Assembly: GCA_964411985.1 (NCBI GenBank)
Contig: CAYPNF010000056.1
Location: 1 to 48,896 of the forward strand
Reading direction: 5' to 3'
Length of the DNA: 48,896 nt
Source: CAYPNF01 sp964411985
GTDB lineage: Bacteria > Verrucomicrobiota > Verrucomicrobiia > Limisphaerales > J093
The stretch's first letter is position 1. Each line of letters begins with the position of its first letter. Shown piece after piece: positions 41,051-48,619 of the stretch. A program made the position numbers and the translations under genes. A model generated the notes under the pieces. It searched no databases and had not been told where the DNA came from. It saw nothing but the letters and a program-made list of their open reading frames with translations.

Positions 41051-43758
41051 ACCTGCCCGTCATCAACCGATTCTCGTCCCGCCGCCAGCGGCTGGATCAC
41101 GCCTTCCTCTCAAAAAAACTTGCAGGCGCAAAATCGTACAAACGCATTGCCGGTTACTTCCGAAGCTCCATTTTCGAGCTGGTCGGCGAGGAGATCGCCG
41201 GGATCGCGCACGTCCGCATCGTCTGCAACAGTGAACTTGATGCCGCCGATGTGGCCGTGTCAAAGCACGTCCGCGAAACCGCGTTGAAGGAGCGCTGGAA
41301 CAAAGCGCCTGCCGAGGTCGAGGCGTTGCTGCATAAGGATCGCTACCGGAAACTCCACGATTTGCTCACGAGCGGCCGGGTCGAGATTCGTGTGGTGCCC
41401 AAGGATCGTGTCTTCCTGCATGGAAAGGCTGGGGTCATCGAGGCGGCCGATGGTTCCAAGACCTGTTTCCTTGGTTCGATCAACGAAACCAAAAGCGGCT
41501 TCGCGCAGAATTACGAAATTCTGTGGGAGGACACCTCGGCGGAAGGCGTCGCCTGGGTCGAGGATGAATTCGAAGCGTTGTGGAAGGATTCGTTTCCGCT
41601 GCCGGACGCCATCGTCGAGGAAATCAAGCGCGTCGCGGATCGCGTCGAGGTGCGCTTTCCCGACGTCGCCCCGGACGACCTGGCGGCGGCGGTGCTGGCG
41701 GAAAGCCCCATCTACCGGGGCGGCGAGCAACTCCAGCCGTGGCAGCGGGCCTTCGTCACGATGTTCCTCAAGCATCGCGAAACCTACGGCAAGGCCCGTC
41801 TGCTGCTGGCGGATGAAGTGGGCGTCGGCAAGACGCTGTCGCTCGCGGCGAGTGCCATGATGTCGGCCTTGCTCGATGACGGCCCGGTGCTGATCCTCTG
41901 TCCGTCCACGCTGACGTTGCAGTGGCAGGTGGAACTCAGCGACAAGCTCGGCATCCCCAGCGCGGTGTGGCTCTCGGCCAAGAAGGAATGGTTGGATCAC
42001 AACGGCCACCCCATCAAAACGCGCGGGCCGGAAGACATCACGCGCTGTCCGTGTCGCATCGCCATCGTCTCGACAGGTCTGATTGTCCACGACTCCGACG
42101 AGCGCCGTTTTCTCCTGGAGCGGCGTTTCGGGACCGTGGTGCTGGACGAAGCGCACAAGGCCCGGCGCCGCGGCGGTCTGGGTGAGCAAGAGAATGATCC
42201 GAACAACCTGCTCGATTTCATGCTGCGCATTGGGCCGCGCACGCAAAACCTGCTGCTCGGCACAGCCACGCCCATTCAAACGGCGGTGTCGGAGCTCTGG
42301 GAGTTGATGCGGATTCTGAATGCCGGGGCAGACTTCGTGCTCGGCCGCGAGGCGCTCAGTCAATGGGTGGACTGGCAAAAGGCGTTACCGGTGGTGAAGG
42401 GCGACCAGACGCCCGTGGATGAACGCGATGCCTGGGAGTGGCTGCGCAATCCGCTGCCCCCGGGCGATGAGGAGTCGATGTTCACCGCCTTGCGGTTGGC
42501 GCTCGGTATTCCGGAGAATGCTTTTTTCACCGACAAGGGTTTCGGCGCCCTGGGCTTTTTTGAGCAACAGGCCGTCATGCAGACTTTGGCGGCCGGGTTC
42601 TACAAGCAACACAACCCCATCGTCCGCCACACGGTTCTTCGGCGCCGCCAGACGCTCGAACAGGCGGGCCTCTTGGAAAGAGTGGCCGTGGAGATCCATC
42701 CGGATCCGCACGGCAAGAACGGTGCCGATCTTGGGATAGCCTTCGCCGGATTGGGCCTGCTGACGAACCATCCGTTCGACCTGGCCTACCAGGCAGCGGA
42801 GGATTTTACCGTCGCCCTGCAACGGCGAACCAAGGCGGCGGGTTTCATGAAGACACTGCTCCTGCAAAGGATCTGTTCAAGCTTCGCCTCCGGCAAATCG
42901 ACTGCGGAAAAATTGCTGAACAAGGGAGTTTTGGAGGATGACGAGGGAACCCCGCTACTCGCCGAGCCGCTCAGCGCCCTGACGCCGAGCGAGGCCAGCC
43001 ATCTGCGCACCATCATCGAGGAGCTGTCCCGGCCCGAAGCGCGCGACCCGAAACTGGCGGCCGTTCAATACTTCCTCACCGAGTATCGCACGGAGAAAAA
43101 GACCTGGCTGGAACACGGCTGCATCGTCTTCAGCCAGTATTACGATACGGCTTACTGGATTGCATCCGAGTTGGCGAAGGCCCTGGTGGGCGAACCCGTG
43201 GCCGTTTATGCCGGCAGCGGCAAGAGCGGTCTCTTCCGCGGCGAGGCGTTTGCGTCCGTCGATCGCAATGACATCAAGTCCGCCGTGAAGAAACGAAGCA
43301 TCCGTCTGGTGGTTGCCACCGACGCGGCGTGCGAGGGGCTGAACCTGCAAACCCTGGGCACCCTCATCAACGTGGACCTGCCGTGGAATCCATCACGCCT
43401 GGAGCAGCGCCTCGGTCGCATCAAGCGCTTCGGGCAGGGGCGCCGAACCGTGGACATGCTCAATCTCGTTTACCACGACACGCAGGACGAAAAGGTTTAT
43501 GGGGTCATCTCGCGGCGTCTGAAGGACAAGTTCGATATTTTCGGCGGTCTGCCCGACACCATTGAGGACGATTGGATTGAGTCGGAAGAGCGGTTGGATT
43601 CGATGATGGATGAATACGTGCATCTCCGTCAGAAGGCCCGAGACGTCTTTGAACTGCGCTACAAGGAAACCATCGATCCAGACAAGAACCGCTGGGAGCT
43701 GTGCTCGCGCGTGCTGGCGAGGAAGGATGTCGTCGAGAAACTGTCGGAGTCCTGGTAG
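41047..43758 (+). CDS. PLD-domain SNF2-family helicase
   Basis: A 903-residue protein. Residues 1-190 are a phospholipase D-like domain with one HxK motif, FLHGKAGVIEAADG then GSINETKSG. From 230 it is an SF2/SNF2 helicase: motif I GVGKT at 259-263, DEAH at 367-370, GTATPIQ, and motif VI QRLGRIKRFGQG near 800. PLD-helicase fusions of this type are the helicase subunit of several phage-defence systems (DISARM-like and the DUF499/DUF1156 set). It would translocate on DNA and, with the nuclease-fold domain, cut or block it. GTG 41047 overlaps the previous stop, so it is tightly coupled. Confidence 0.93.
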   Translation: MNLPVINRFSSRRQRLDHAFLSKKLAGAKSYKRIAGYFRSSIFELVGEEIAGIAHVRIVCNSELDAADVAVSKHVRETALKERWNKAPAEVEALLHKDRYRKLHDLLTSGRVEIRVVPKDRVFLHGKAGVIEAADGSKTCFLGSINETKSGFAQNYEILWEDTSAEGVAWVEDEFEALWKDSFPLPDAIVEEIKRVADRVEVRFPDVAPDDLAAAVLAESPIYRGGEQLQPWQRAFVTMFLKHRETYGKARLLLADEVGVGKTLSLAASAMMSALLDDGPVLILCPSTLTLQWQVELSDKLGIPSAVWLSAKKEWLDHNGHPIKTRGPEDITRCPCRIAIVSTGLIVHDSDERRFLLERRFGTVVLDEAHKARRRGGLGEQENDPNNLLDFMLRIGPRTQNLLLGTATPIQTAVSELWELMRILNAGADFVLGREALSQWVDWQKALPVVKGDQTPVDERDAWEWLRNPLPPGDEESMFTALRLALGIPENAFFTDKGFGALGFFEQQAVMQTLAAGFYKQHNPIVRHTVLRRRQTLEQAGLLERVAVEIHPDPHGKNGADLGIAFAGLGLLTNHPFDLAYQAAEDFTVALQRRTKAAGFMKTLLLQRICSSFASGKSTAEKLLNKGVLEDDEGTPLLAEPLSALTPSEASHLRTIIEELSRPEARDPKLAAVQYFLTEYRTEKKTWLEHGCIVFSQYYDTAYWIASELAKALVGEPVAVYAGSGKSGLFRGEAFASVDRNDIKSAVKKRSIRLVVATDAACEGLNLQTLGTLINVDLPWNPSRLEQRLGRIKRFGQGRRTVDMLNLVYHDTQDEKVYGVISRRLKDKFDIFGGLPDTIEDDWIESEERLDSMMDEYVHLRQKARDVFELRYKETIDPDKNRWELCSRVLARKDVVEKLSESW

Positions 43759-43848
43759 GGCAGGGCGGCGATGCCGCGGTCGTGGCACGCGCGAGTTTCC
43801 GCACAAAATGGATGGGCGTTAGCAGCTGAACCGTAAGAATACATTGTT

Positions 43849-44751
43849 ATGGCTGATGGAATCATCGAGAACGGTCCATTGACGGTAGCCCCGAGCGTAC
43901 CGCTGTGGCGATACGTTGGGCTGCCTGCGCTCTTGCTCTACCTGGATGGAAAGCTGCGACTGCCTTCGGTGTCAGGCTTGCGCCGAATGGATGTGATGGA
44001 GGGAGTTCCTGCGTGGGATGAAGTTACCCAGTCAGATGCGTTCAAGGACTCGGAATACGCTGAGCTCTACGAGTACGTGAAATCGACGTTGTCCGATGTC
44101 GGCCAAAAGTCGCTCGTCTCGAACGTCTCGCATCCCCCAGCCAACCAGCAAGTGATTTACGAGCACTGGCGGGACCTGGTCGCCTCAACCCGTTATGCTC
44201 TGTGCCTCTTTCAAGCCAAGCACGAGTCGATGGCGATGTGGCGGCTATACGCGCCGCGTGGTTTCGCGATTCGGACTTCCGTGGCGGCACTGCAGAAGGC
44301 CCTGAGCAGTTCGAGTCAGAGTTGGTGTATCAGCCGGATGAAGTACTGGAGCAGGGAGGAGGAAATCACTCCGGACCGCACGCATTCGGATCAGGAGCTG
44401 ATGGCCCTTCTGCGGCGACCATTCCTAATCAAGGGCAAGGAGTACGAGTCCGAGAATGAAGCCAGACTCGTCACGGTTGCACCCAGTGGACGCCCAACGT
44501 TGGTCGTGGATGGAATCGTCCCGCAAAACTGGATTGAGGAGATCCGGATCTCGCCGGAGATGTGGAGCGAAGACGGGCAGTTCCTCCGCGAATTGGTCGA
44601 GAAGCGGTGTCCTCAACTTGCTGGAATAATCACGGTTTCGCCCGTCACAAATGCCCAAGATTCGACGGAACTCTGGCTGGATGAAGAAGAAGCCCAGTAC
44701 AATGAGAAGCACGCCAAGTCTGCCTGGCCGAAATGGTTGTGGGAGCCATAG
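43849..44751 (+). CDS. DUF2971-like protein
   Basis: A 300-residue protein with the DUF2971 hallmark in the middle: YALCLFQAKHESMAMWRLYA followed by PRGFAIRTSV, and a later FLIKGKEYESENEARLVTVA and LVVDGIVPQNWIEEIRIS. Family members are often found in phage-defence islands and near abortive-infection genes; the enzymatic role is unknown, although some resemble ADP-ribosyltransferase folds. It lies 90 bp after the helicase on the same strand, so it may be the last gene of the defence operon or a separate passenger. ATG 43849 follows a short AT-rich gap without a strong ribosome site. Confidence 0.8.
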   Translation: MADGIIENGPLTVAPSVPLWRYVGLPALLLYLDGKLRLPSVSGLRRMDVMEGVPAWDEVTQSDAFKDSEYAELYEYVKSTLSDVGQKSLVSNVSHPPANQQVIYEHWRDLVASTRYALCLFQAKHESMAMWRLYAPRGFAIRTSVAALQKALSSSSQSWCISRMKYWSREEEITPDRTHSDQELMALLRRPFLIKGKEYESENEARLVTVAPSGRPTLVVDGIVPQNWIEEIRISPEMWSEDGQFLRELVEKRCPQLAGIITVSPVTNAQDSTELWLDEEEAQYNEKHAKSAWPKWLWEP

Positions 44752-45033
44752 CACGAGATGGCGGTAAAGTTCTGCATGACAGTGTGATGCGTCTTAGCGC
44801 TCCGTAATGCTCCGATTGACCGGGATCACCTTTCTGGGGCATCATTGAACTCGGTGGTTTCCTCCCAAGAAGGTCTTCTTCCCCAAGCTTTTGGCTCTGA
44901 TGGGCCATTTCCTGAAGGGAAGTATCTCCAGCCGGTTTGAAAAAGGTGCCGCTCGGCGCCTGGCTGGAGAGTAGCTCAAACCAAGCGCAAACGGGCTTCT
45001 ACCCCGTGAGCGGCACAGGAAGGAGAGTAGCGC

Positions 45034-45888
45034 GTGAATACGCGAAACACCACCAACTTCAAGGCGTGTGCCTTGAATGACGAGACGCTTCGCACCCAGG
45101 CCCCGAGCATTTATGCTCCCGGCCCCATGGTGGGTGTGAGCCGCCGGTACACGTTCGTCCCGACGGCCCGGATTGTTACGGGCCTGAGGGAACTCGAATG
45201 GGTTCCGGTGGTCGTGGAAGAACAGCGAATTCGAAGCGAAGCCCGACGCGGTTTCCAGAAGCACCTGATTCGCTTCCGGAGGGCGGAGCAGATGGAAACG
45301 CTCGACGAATGGAACGTGGAACTGGTGCTGGTGAACTCGCACGATGCGGGGTGCGCCTACCAGCTCCACGCGGGAATCTTCCGGCGGCTCTGCAGTAACG
45401 GCCTCGTGCTTTCGGAAGGAAGTTTTGAGGCCCTCCGGTTCCGCCACGCGGGGTTGCAGGCAGAGGAAGTGGTGCAGGGGAGCATGCACCTGCTCGAATC
45501 CATGCCGAAGGTAGGTGGACTCGTGCAGAGCTTCCACACCCGGGTGTTAGATGTTCGGGAGTCGATGGCGTTTGCAGAGCAGGCCCTCCTGCTTCGTTAC
45601 CCCAGCGTCGTGGAAGCCCCGGTAGCTCCCGAGAAACTACTCCTGGCCCGGCAGTCGGAAGATGAAGGAGTAGACCTCTGGCACACGATGAATCGGGTTC
45701 AGCTGAACCTGGTGCAAGGCGGCGTTTCCGATAACCGCCGCGACCGGAGAGGGAAACTCCGGTCGGTGCGGGCGCTGCGTGGCATCGACTCCAAGGTCAG
45801 CGTGAACAAGGCCCTCTGGGGTCTTGCGGAACGGTTGGCTAGGGGTGAACCGCTGACATCCGAAGGAAACACGGCGCTCACGGCATAG
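45034..45888 (+). CDS. DUF932 (phage/plasmid-like) protein
   Basis: A 284-residue protein of the DUF932 family, typical of phages and plasmids. It has YTFVPTARIVTGLRELEWVP, RFRRAEQMETLDEWNVELVL, VNSHDAGCAYQLHAGIFRRL and CSNGLVLSEGSFEALRFRHA. The start is GTG 45034 with AGGAAGGAG about 9 nt upstream. DUF932 proteins have been suggested to be DNA-metabolism or antirestriction-type functions early after transfer; the role is not proved. The gene is monocistronic; the next 700 bp has no strong gene. Confidence 0.9.
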   Translation: MNTRNTTNFKACALNDETLRTQAPSIYAPGPMVGVSRRYTFVPTARIVTGLRELEWVPVVVEEQRIRSEARRGFQKHLIRFRRAEQMETLDEWNVELVLVNSHDAGCAYQLHAGIFRRLCSNGLVLSEGSFEALRFRHAGLQAEEVVQGSMHLLESMPKVGGLVQSFHTRVLDVRESMAFAEQALLLRYPSVVEAPVAPEKLLLARQSEDEGVDLWHTMNRVQLNLVQGGVSDNRRDRRGKLRSVRALRGIDSKVSVNKALWGLAERLARGEPLTSEGNTALTA

Positions 45889-46398
45889 CCTCCGCAAGAG
45901 GCACATGGTTTTGGTCGTGAGTGAAGCGAGGTTGGTGTGAAGGTTGCATGGCTTTCGGGGATTGTGCCAACAAACAACCCCCATCCTGTTCACGTTCTCC
46001 CAAACCATCACCTTACGAACTCCACCTGGGGAATCCGCAAAGAAACGGACTCAATGGCGCCAAGGGGGTGGTGGTGATCCTCGCGTGGGCCGGTGGGGAA
46101 GCCGACAGGCCCGCAGAGGGCTTGCCGGCTACGGCCCACGCCAAAAAGAAAACCCGGGCAAGCTCCTAAAACGCTCCAGGAAGGGTTCTGTGGACTGGAC
46201 GGAAACGGTCAAAAGCGGGTTTCGAGCCCGGGAAGCCATTTTCCGGGGCGTGTGAGGAAAAACTTGGCCCCTAAATGGCCGCAGGAGCGGCGATCTGGGG
46301 CTGGGAAGGGTGGGGAAATCGTCGCACCAAGCGAATGGCCCTCAAACATTCCTAGGAAAGAATGCGTTTTCGCTCCCACCAGAACTACTTATGGGTAT
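45889..46398. other. About 500 bp without a supported gene
   Basis: Several frames stay open by chance, but their composition is Pro/Arg-rich and none has a ribosome site. I see no repeat or tRNA. The last 50 bp turn AT-rich before a possible small ORF at 46399. Confidence 0.4.
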
Positions 46399-46596
46399 AT
46401 GATACATACTTATCTCAATAGATTTTGGTGTCGAGTCGTCATCACCCTACTGGTTTTCAACCTGGTTGTGGAAGATCCGAGAAAAGGACTTCCCCATATC
46501 CCCGAGGAGGTTCCCCAAACGATTTCGTTAGTGGTGACTTCCCCTTGGAGGTGGATCCCGACGGGGTCTTTGGGGACAACGGGGAGTCTGGGTTAA
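46399..46596 (+). CDS. Possible small membrane protein (65 aa)
   Basis: A 65-residue frame starting MIHTYLNRFWCRVVITLLVF, with a short membrane-like stretch (about 12-26) followed by a Pro-rich polar tail. The upstream DNA is AT-rich (TATGGGTATATGATACATAC), as at a promoter or ribosome region, but there is no clear Shine-Dalgarno. It may be a real single-pass peptide or a chance ORF. Confidence 0.3.
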   Translation: MIHTYLNRFWCRVVITLLVFNLVVEDPRKGLPHIPEEVPQTISLVVTSPWRWIPTGSLGTTGSLG

Positions 46597-46630
46597 TCCG
46601 AAAACTGGAAGTGGGTGAAGGGAAGGGGAC

Positions 46631-47110
46631 CTAAATCGCAATCGGCTCGATCTCGTCGCTGGTGTGGTCGTAGAGCTTGGTGGTCCTGGGGGACTCGTGG
46701 GTGGCGATCACTGGTCGCTTATCAATACTCCACCTTAAACGTCGGTGAATCCTCCGGGCGGCTTGCAATAAGGCCCGCGTTTCGGTTCTATTGGGAGCAT
46801 GGCGAAGATGAACAGGTCGCGTGGCACGCAGCGCGTCCACGTTCTGAAGCGGGTTGCCGAGCACCTCCTTGTAAAAGAAGGAGATCGCGTTAAAGGCCTG
46901 GTTTTAGGTGCTGGCGGCGACGTCCCGTTTCAGGGCCAAATCAGTCAAGAACCGCTCCAGTTTTTGTTCGCTGGTCAGGGTGGCCGGCATGTGCGTCAGA
47001 GCGCCCATGTAGCGCCGCAGCCAGTACACGTAGCTTTCCTCGATGGCCAGCGCTTTGTGTTGCCGCCGAATGACTTCCCGCGTCCGACGGATCGCTTCGG
47101 CCATTTTCAT
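46631..47110 (-). pseudogene. Broken chimeric integrase (integron/Xer-like N-terminus, plasmid-integrase C-terminus)
   Basis: The N-terminal part (47110 to about 46780) reads as the core-binding domain of an IntI/Xer-like integrase: ESYVYWLRRYMGALTH, FLTDLALKRDVAAST, then, after an in-frame TAA (46906-46904) that replaces a probable CAA, NQAFNAISFFYKEVLGNPLQ. The main catalytic region with R, K and HxxR is missing. The frame then passes into IATHESPRTTKLYDHTSDEI, nearly identical to the end of the intact integrase at 336-1430 (AHESPRTTKLYDRTSDE). So this is a nonsense-mutated, internally deleted hybrid and should be inactive. It is divergent from the cassette-like ORFs at 47140 on, as intI is in integrons. 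Confidence 0.85.
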
Positions 47111-47139
47111 GACCCTCCAATATACGAACCACCAGTCGC

Positions 47140-47484
47140 ATGATCAACGTTCGGCGCCATTTGGAAGCTGTGCATACACTACGTCAGCCCACAGACAAGC
47201 AACTTGAGTACGGCGCTGCCCTCGGTATTGACGTGAACGGCAAGTCCTTTCGAGTGCTTTCAGCCGAGATTGCCGACACTCTCGAAATCAAATCATACGA
47301 GGCAATTCGAAAGCTAAAGTTGAAGCGCGGGACGAGACTTCGTTACGCTGGTCCCCGCGATGACATGCCGAAAGATTTAGTCGTCAGCGCGATAGCCCAG
47401 AACGGCTACGTTTATTTCAGGGGCACTCCCAAATACTGCCGCCCTTGGCATTTGACACGCGAAGACGGACGACCTCGACTATGA
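47140..47484 (+). CDS. Cassette-like ORF 1 (114 aa)
   Basis: A 114-residue protein, MINVRRHLEAVHTLRQPTDK onward. The PTDKQLEYGAALGIDVNGKS segment resembles the T-x-K-Q-x-x-Y-A-x-x-L-G-I motif found in diverse phage and bacterial proteins of unknown role. The second half (KLKRGTRLRYAGPRDDMPKD, YVYFRGTPKYCRPWHL) is basic. Its TGA (47482-47484) is 1 nt before an attC-like palindrome (47486-47573), the typical arrangement of an integron gene cassette. The ATG lies just before the attI-like core, so the true start could be a later codon. Function unknown. Confidence 0.65.
   Translation: MINVRRHLEAVHTLRQPTDKQLEYGAALGIDVNGKSFRVLSAEIADTLEIKSYEAIRKLKLKRGTRLRYAGPRDDMPKDLVVSAIAQNGYVYFRGTPKYCRPWHLTREDGRPRL
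47149..47155 (+). other. attI-like core site
   Basis: AACGTTCGGC with core GTTCGGC (one mismatch to GTTRRRY) lies 39 bp from the start of the divergent integrase remnant and at the beginning of the first cassette-like ORF, where an integron attI site would be expected. Suggestive by position only. Confidence 0.35.
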
Positions 47485-47485
47485 C

Positions 47486-47573
47486 ACCGAACAAAATCAT
47501 TGCGGCGGATGCGGGCGGGCCACTTCACTCGGCAATTCGAACACCGTGCCCCGCCCGCATCGCTGAGTTCTGT
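47486..47573 (+). repeat. attC-like palindrome 1
   Basis: Outer cores ACCGAAC (47486-47492) and GTTCTGT (47567-47573) are nearly complementary, and inner arms GATGCGGGCGGGCCAC (47508-47523) and GTGCCCCGCCCGCATC (47546-47561) pair at 15 of 16 positions around a 22-nt loop. Position directly after a stop codon, length 88 bp and imperfect symmetry fit an integron attC site. Confidence 0.65.
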
Positions 47574-47663
47574 CTAGGCATCACTACGCGCATGGCAACC
47601 AATAGCCCAAGCCAGAACACCGAGGTTCGCTGACAGCCCACCGATCAGCGCCCCGACCCATCT

Positions 47664-48047
47664 ATGAGCGAGTCCGTTATTACTGCCATTGTCTCCGCTG
47701 CTTCCGGGCTTATCGGCGCGGCCATCGGTCTTTGGGGCGCTCTCGCCGTTGCCAAGCGCGCCGCCCACGCGGAGGAGCGCAGGCATTCCCGGTCGCTTGG
47801 CATCGAGATTGGCAAGGCCAAGTTTGAGCAGAGCGTGGCCCTTGCACAGAAGGCCGCAGAGGCCACCGGGCGCATGATTCCCGTCCCATCGTATGAGTCG
47901 CACTTGATTCATGGGTTGCGGCTCATGGAAATCATTTCTGACACGAGTTTGAGCGCCGACGAGGTAGGCAGGCGCATCGCCGAGTCCGTTGACTTCACCA
48001 AAGACATGACCACCGCCGTCAAGAATGCACAGAACCGTGATGCCTAA
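47664..48047 (+). CDS. Cassette-like ORF 2, small membrane-anchored protein (127 aa)
   Basis: A 127-residue protein with an N-terminal membrane segment (about 6-31, ITAIVSAASGLIGAAIGLWG) and a cytoplasmic helical tail with charged residues (RRHSRSLGIEIGKAKFEQSV). This layout, one anchor plus a coiled or helical tail, is common among cassette-borne and defence-associated small membrane proteins. The TAA stop forms part of GCCTAAC, the first core of the attC-like palindrome at 48042, exactly as in integron cassettes. No specific family is recognised. No strong ribosome site is seen before ATG 47664. Confidence 0.72.
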   Translation: MSESVITAIVSAASGLIGAAIGLWGALAVAKRAAHAEERRHSRSLGIEIGKAKFEQSVALAQKAAEATGRMIPVPSYESHLIHGLRLMEIISDTSLSADEVGRRIAESVDFTKDMTTAVKNAQNRDA

Positions 48048-48183
48048 CAAAATCGGTCGAGCGAACCGCCGCCCCGCTTCTTCGCTCAACGCTGGGCGGC
48101 AATTCGAGAGTGCCTCGTCCGCTCCACCGTCCCTGTCGGCGGCGGTCGCTCACCTCTGTCGACCTCGATTACATCTGTGCGGC
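48042..48183 (+). repeat. attC-like palindrome 2
   Basis: GCCTAAC (48042-48048) is a perfect RYYYAAC core containing the stop codon of the ORF. The following GTCGAGCGAACCGCCGCC has a broken complement at the other end (GGCGGCGGTCGCTC ... GTCGAC), and the block ends in GTGCGGC (48177-48183), a degenerate GTTRRRY. An inner hairpin GCCGCCC/GGGCGGC fits. At 142 bp this is at the long end for attC. Confidence 0.6.
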
Positions 48184-48237
48184 ATCGGAAGCAGAAGCCA
48201 AACCGCCCGCACCCAAACATACCGGAAGCCGGAATGA

Positions 48238-48363
48238 ATGAAGGACAGTGAAGCAAAGGAACAGGCGTGGATCATGCTCCTTGGCCTAGCGGCAGTCCCG
48301 CTGATGTGGACCGGCGCTTCGCCTACTTCAAGTTCTCTTCCGTGTAGAGCGACAATTCGATAA
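48238..48363 (+). CDS. Possible 41-residue ORF after attC 2
   Basis: ATG 48238 opens MKDSEAKEQAWIMLLGLAAV followed by PLMWTGASPTSSS, with a short hydrophobic segment, and ends at 48363. It overlaps the end of the minus-strand gene at 48323 and has no clear ribosome site. It could be a cassette-borne membrane peptide or chance. Confidence 0.22.
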   Translation: MKDSEAKEQAWIMLLGLAAVPLMWTGASPTSSSLPCRATIR

Positions 48364-48601
48364 GCCGCTCCAAGAGGTCCCCAGGGGGAAGCCCGGCGAA
48401 GTTCTTCGCGACCCGTTCTTTGGCGAAAAGGAGGTAGGTGTAATGGAGCTTCAAGACCTTTTTACAGGACGCGCCGGATGACATAGTGTAGAAGATGTCG
48501 CTTGGGAGAGGATTGCACACTGGGATGGTCCACCAGTCTTTCGTCGAACTGCTATAGTTTCCGGCAGAGTTCCAAGAAAGGGCTTGCTTTGCACTGAGCA
48601 T
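48323..48601 (-). CDS. Hypothetical protein (92 aa)
   Basis: A 92-residue protein, MLSAKQALSWNSAGNYSSST onward, with KDWWTIPVCNPLPSDIFYTM and a C-terminal helical stretch VAKNFAGLPPGDLLERLIEL. Composition is protein-like, with two cysteines. It is divergent from the junction-crossing gene, with only 18 bp between the two starts; the shared gap TGCTCAGAGCTTTTCAAGCA is nearly palindromic (TGCTnAnAGC-like) and might carry an operator. I do not recognise the family. Confidence 0.55.
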   Translation of the reverse strand: MLSAKQALSWNSAGNYSSSTKDWWTIPVCNPLPSDIFYTMSSGASCKKVLKLHYTYLLFAKERVAKNFAGLPPGDLLERLIELSLYTEENLK

Positions 48602-48619
48602 GCTCAGAGCTTTTCAAGC

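Noticed and set aside
41260..42378. 372-codon minus-strand ORF opposite the helicase gene
   Set aside because: Shadow of the GC-rich helicase coding frame; composition is Arg/Gln/His-rich and unlike a folded protein.
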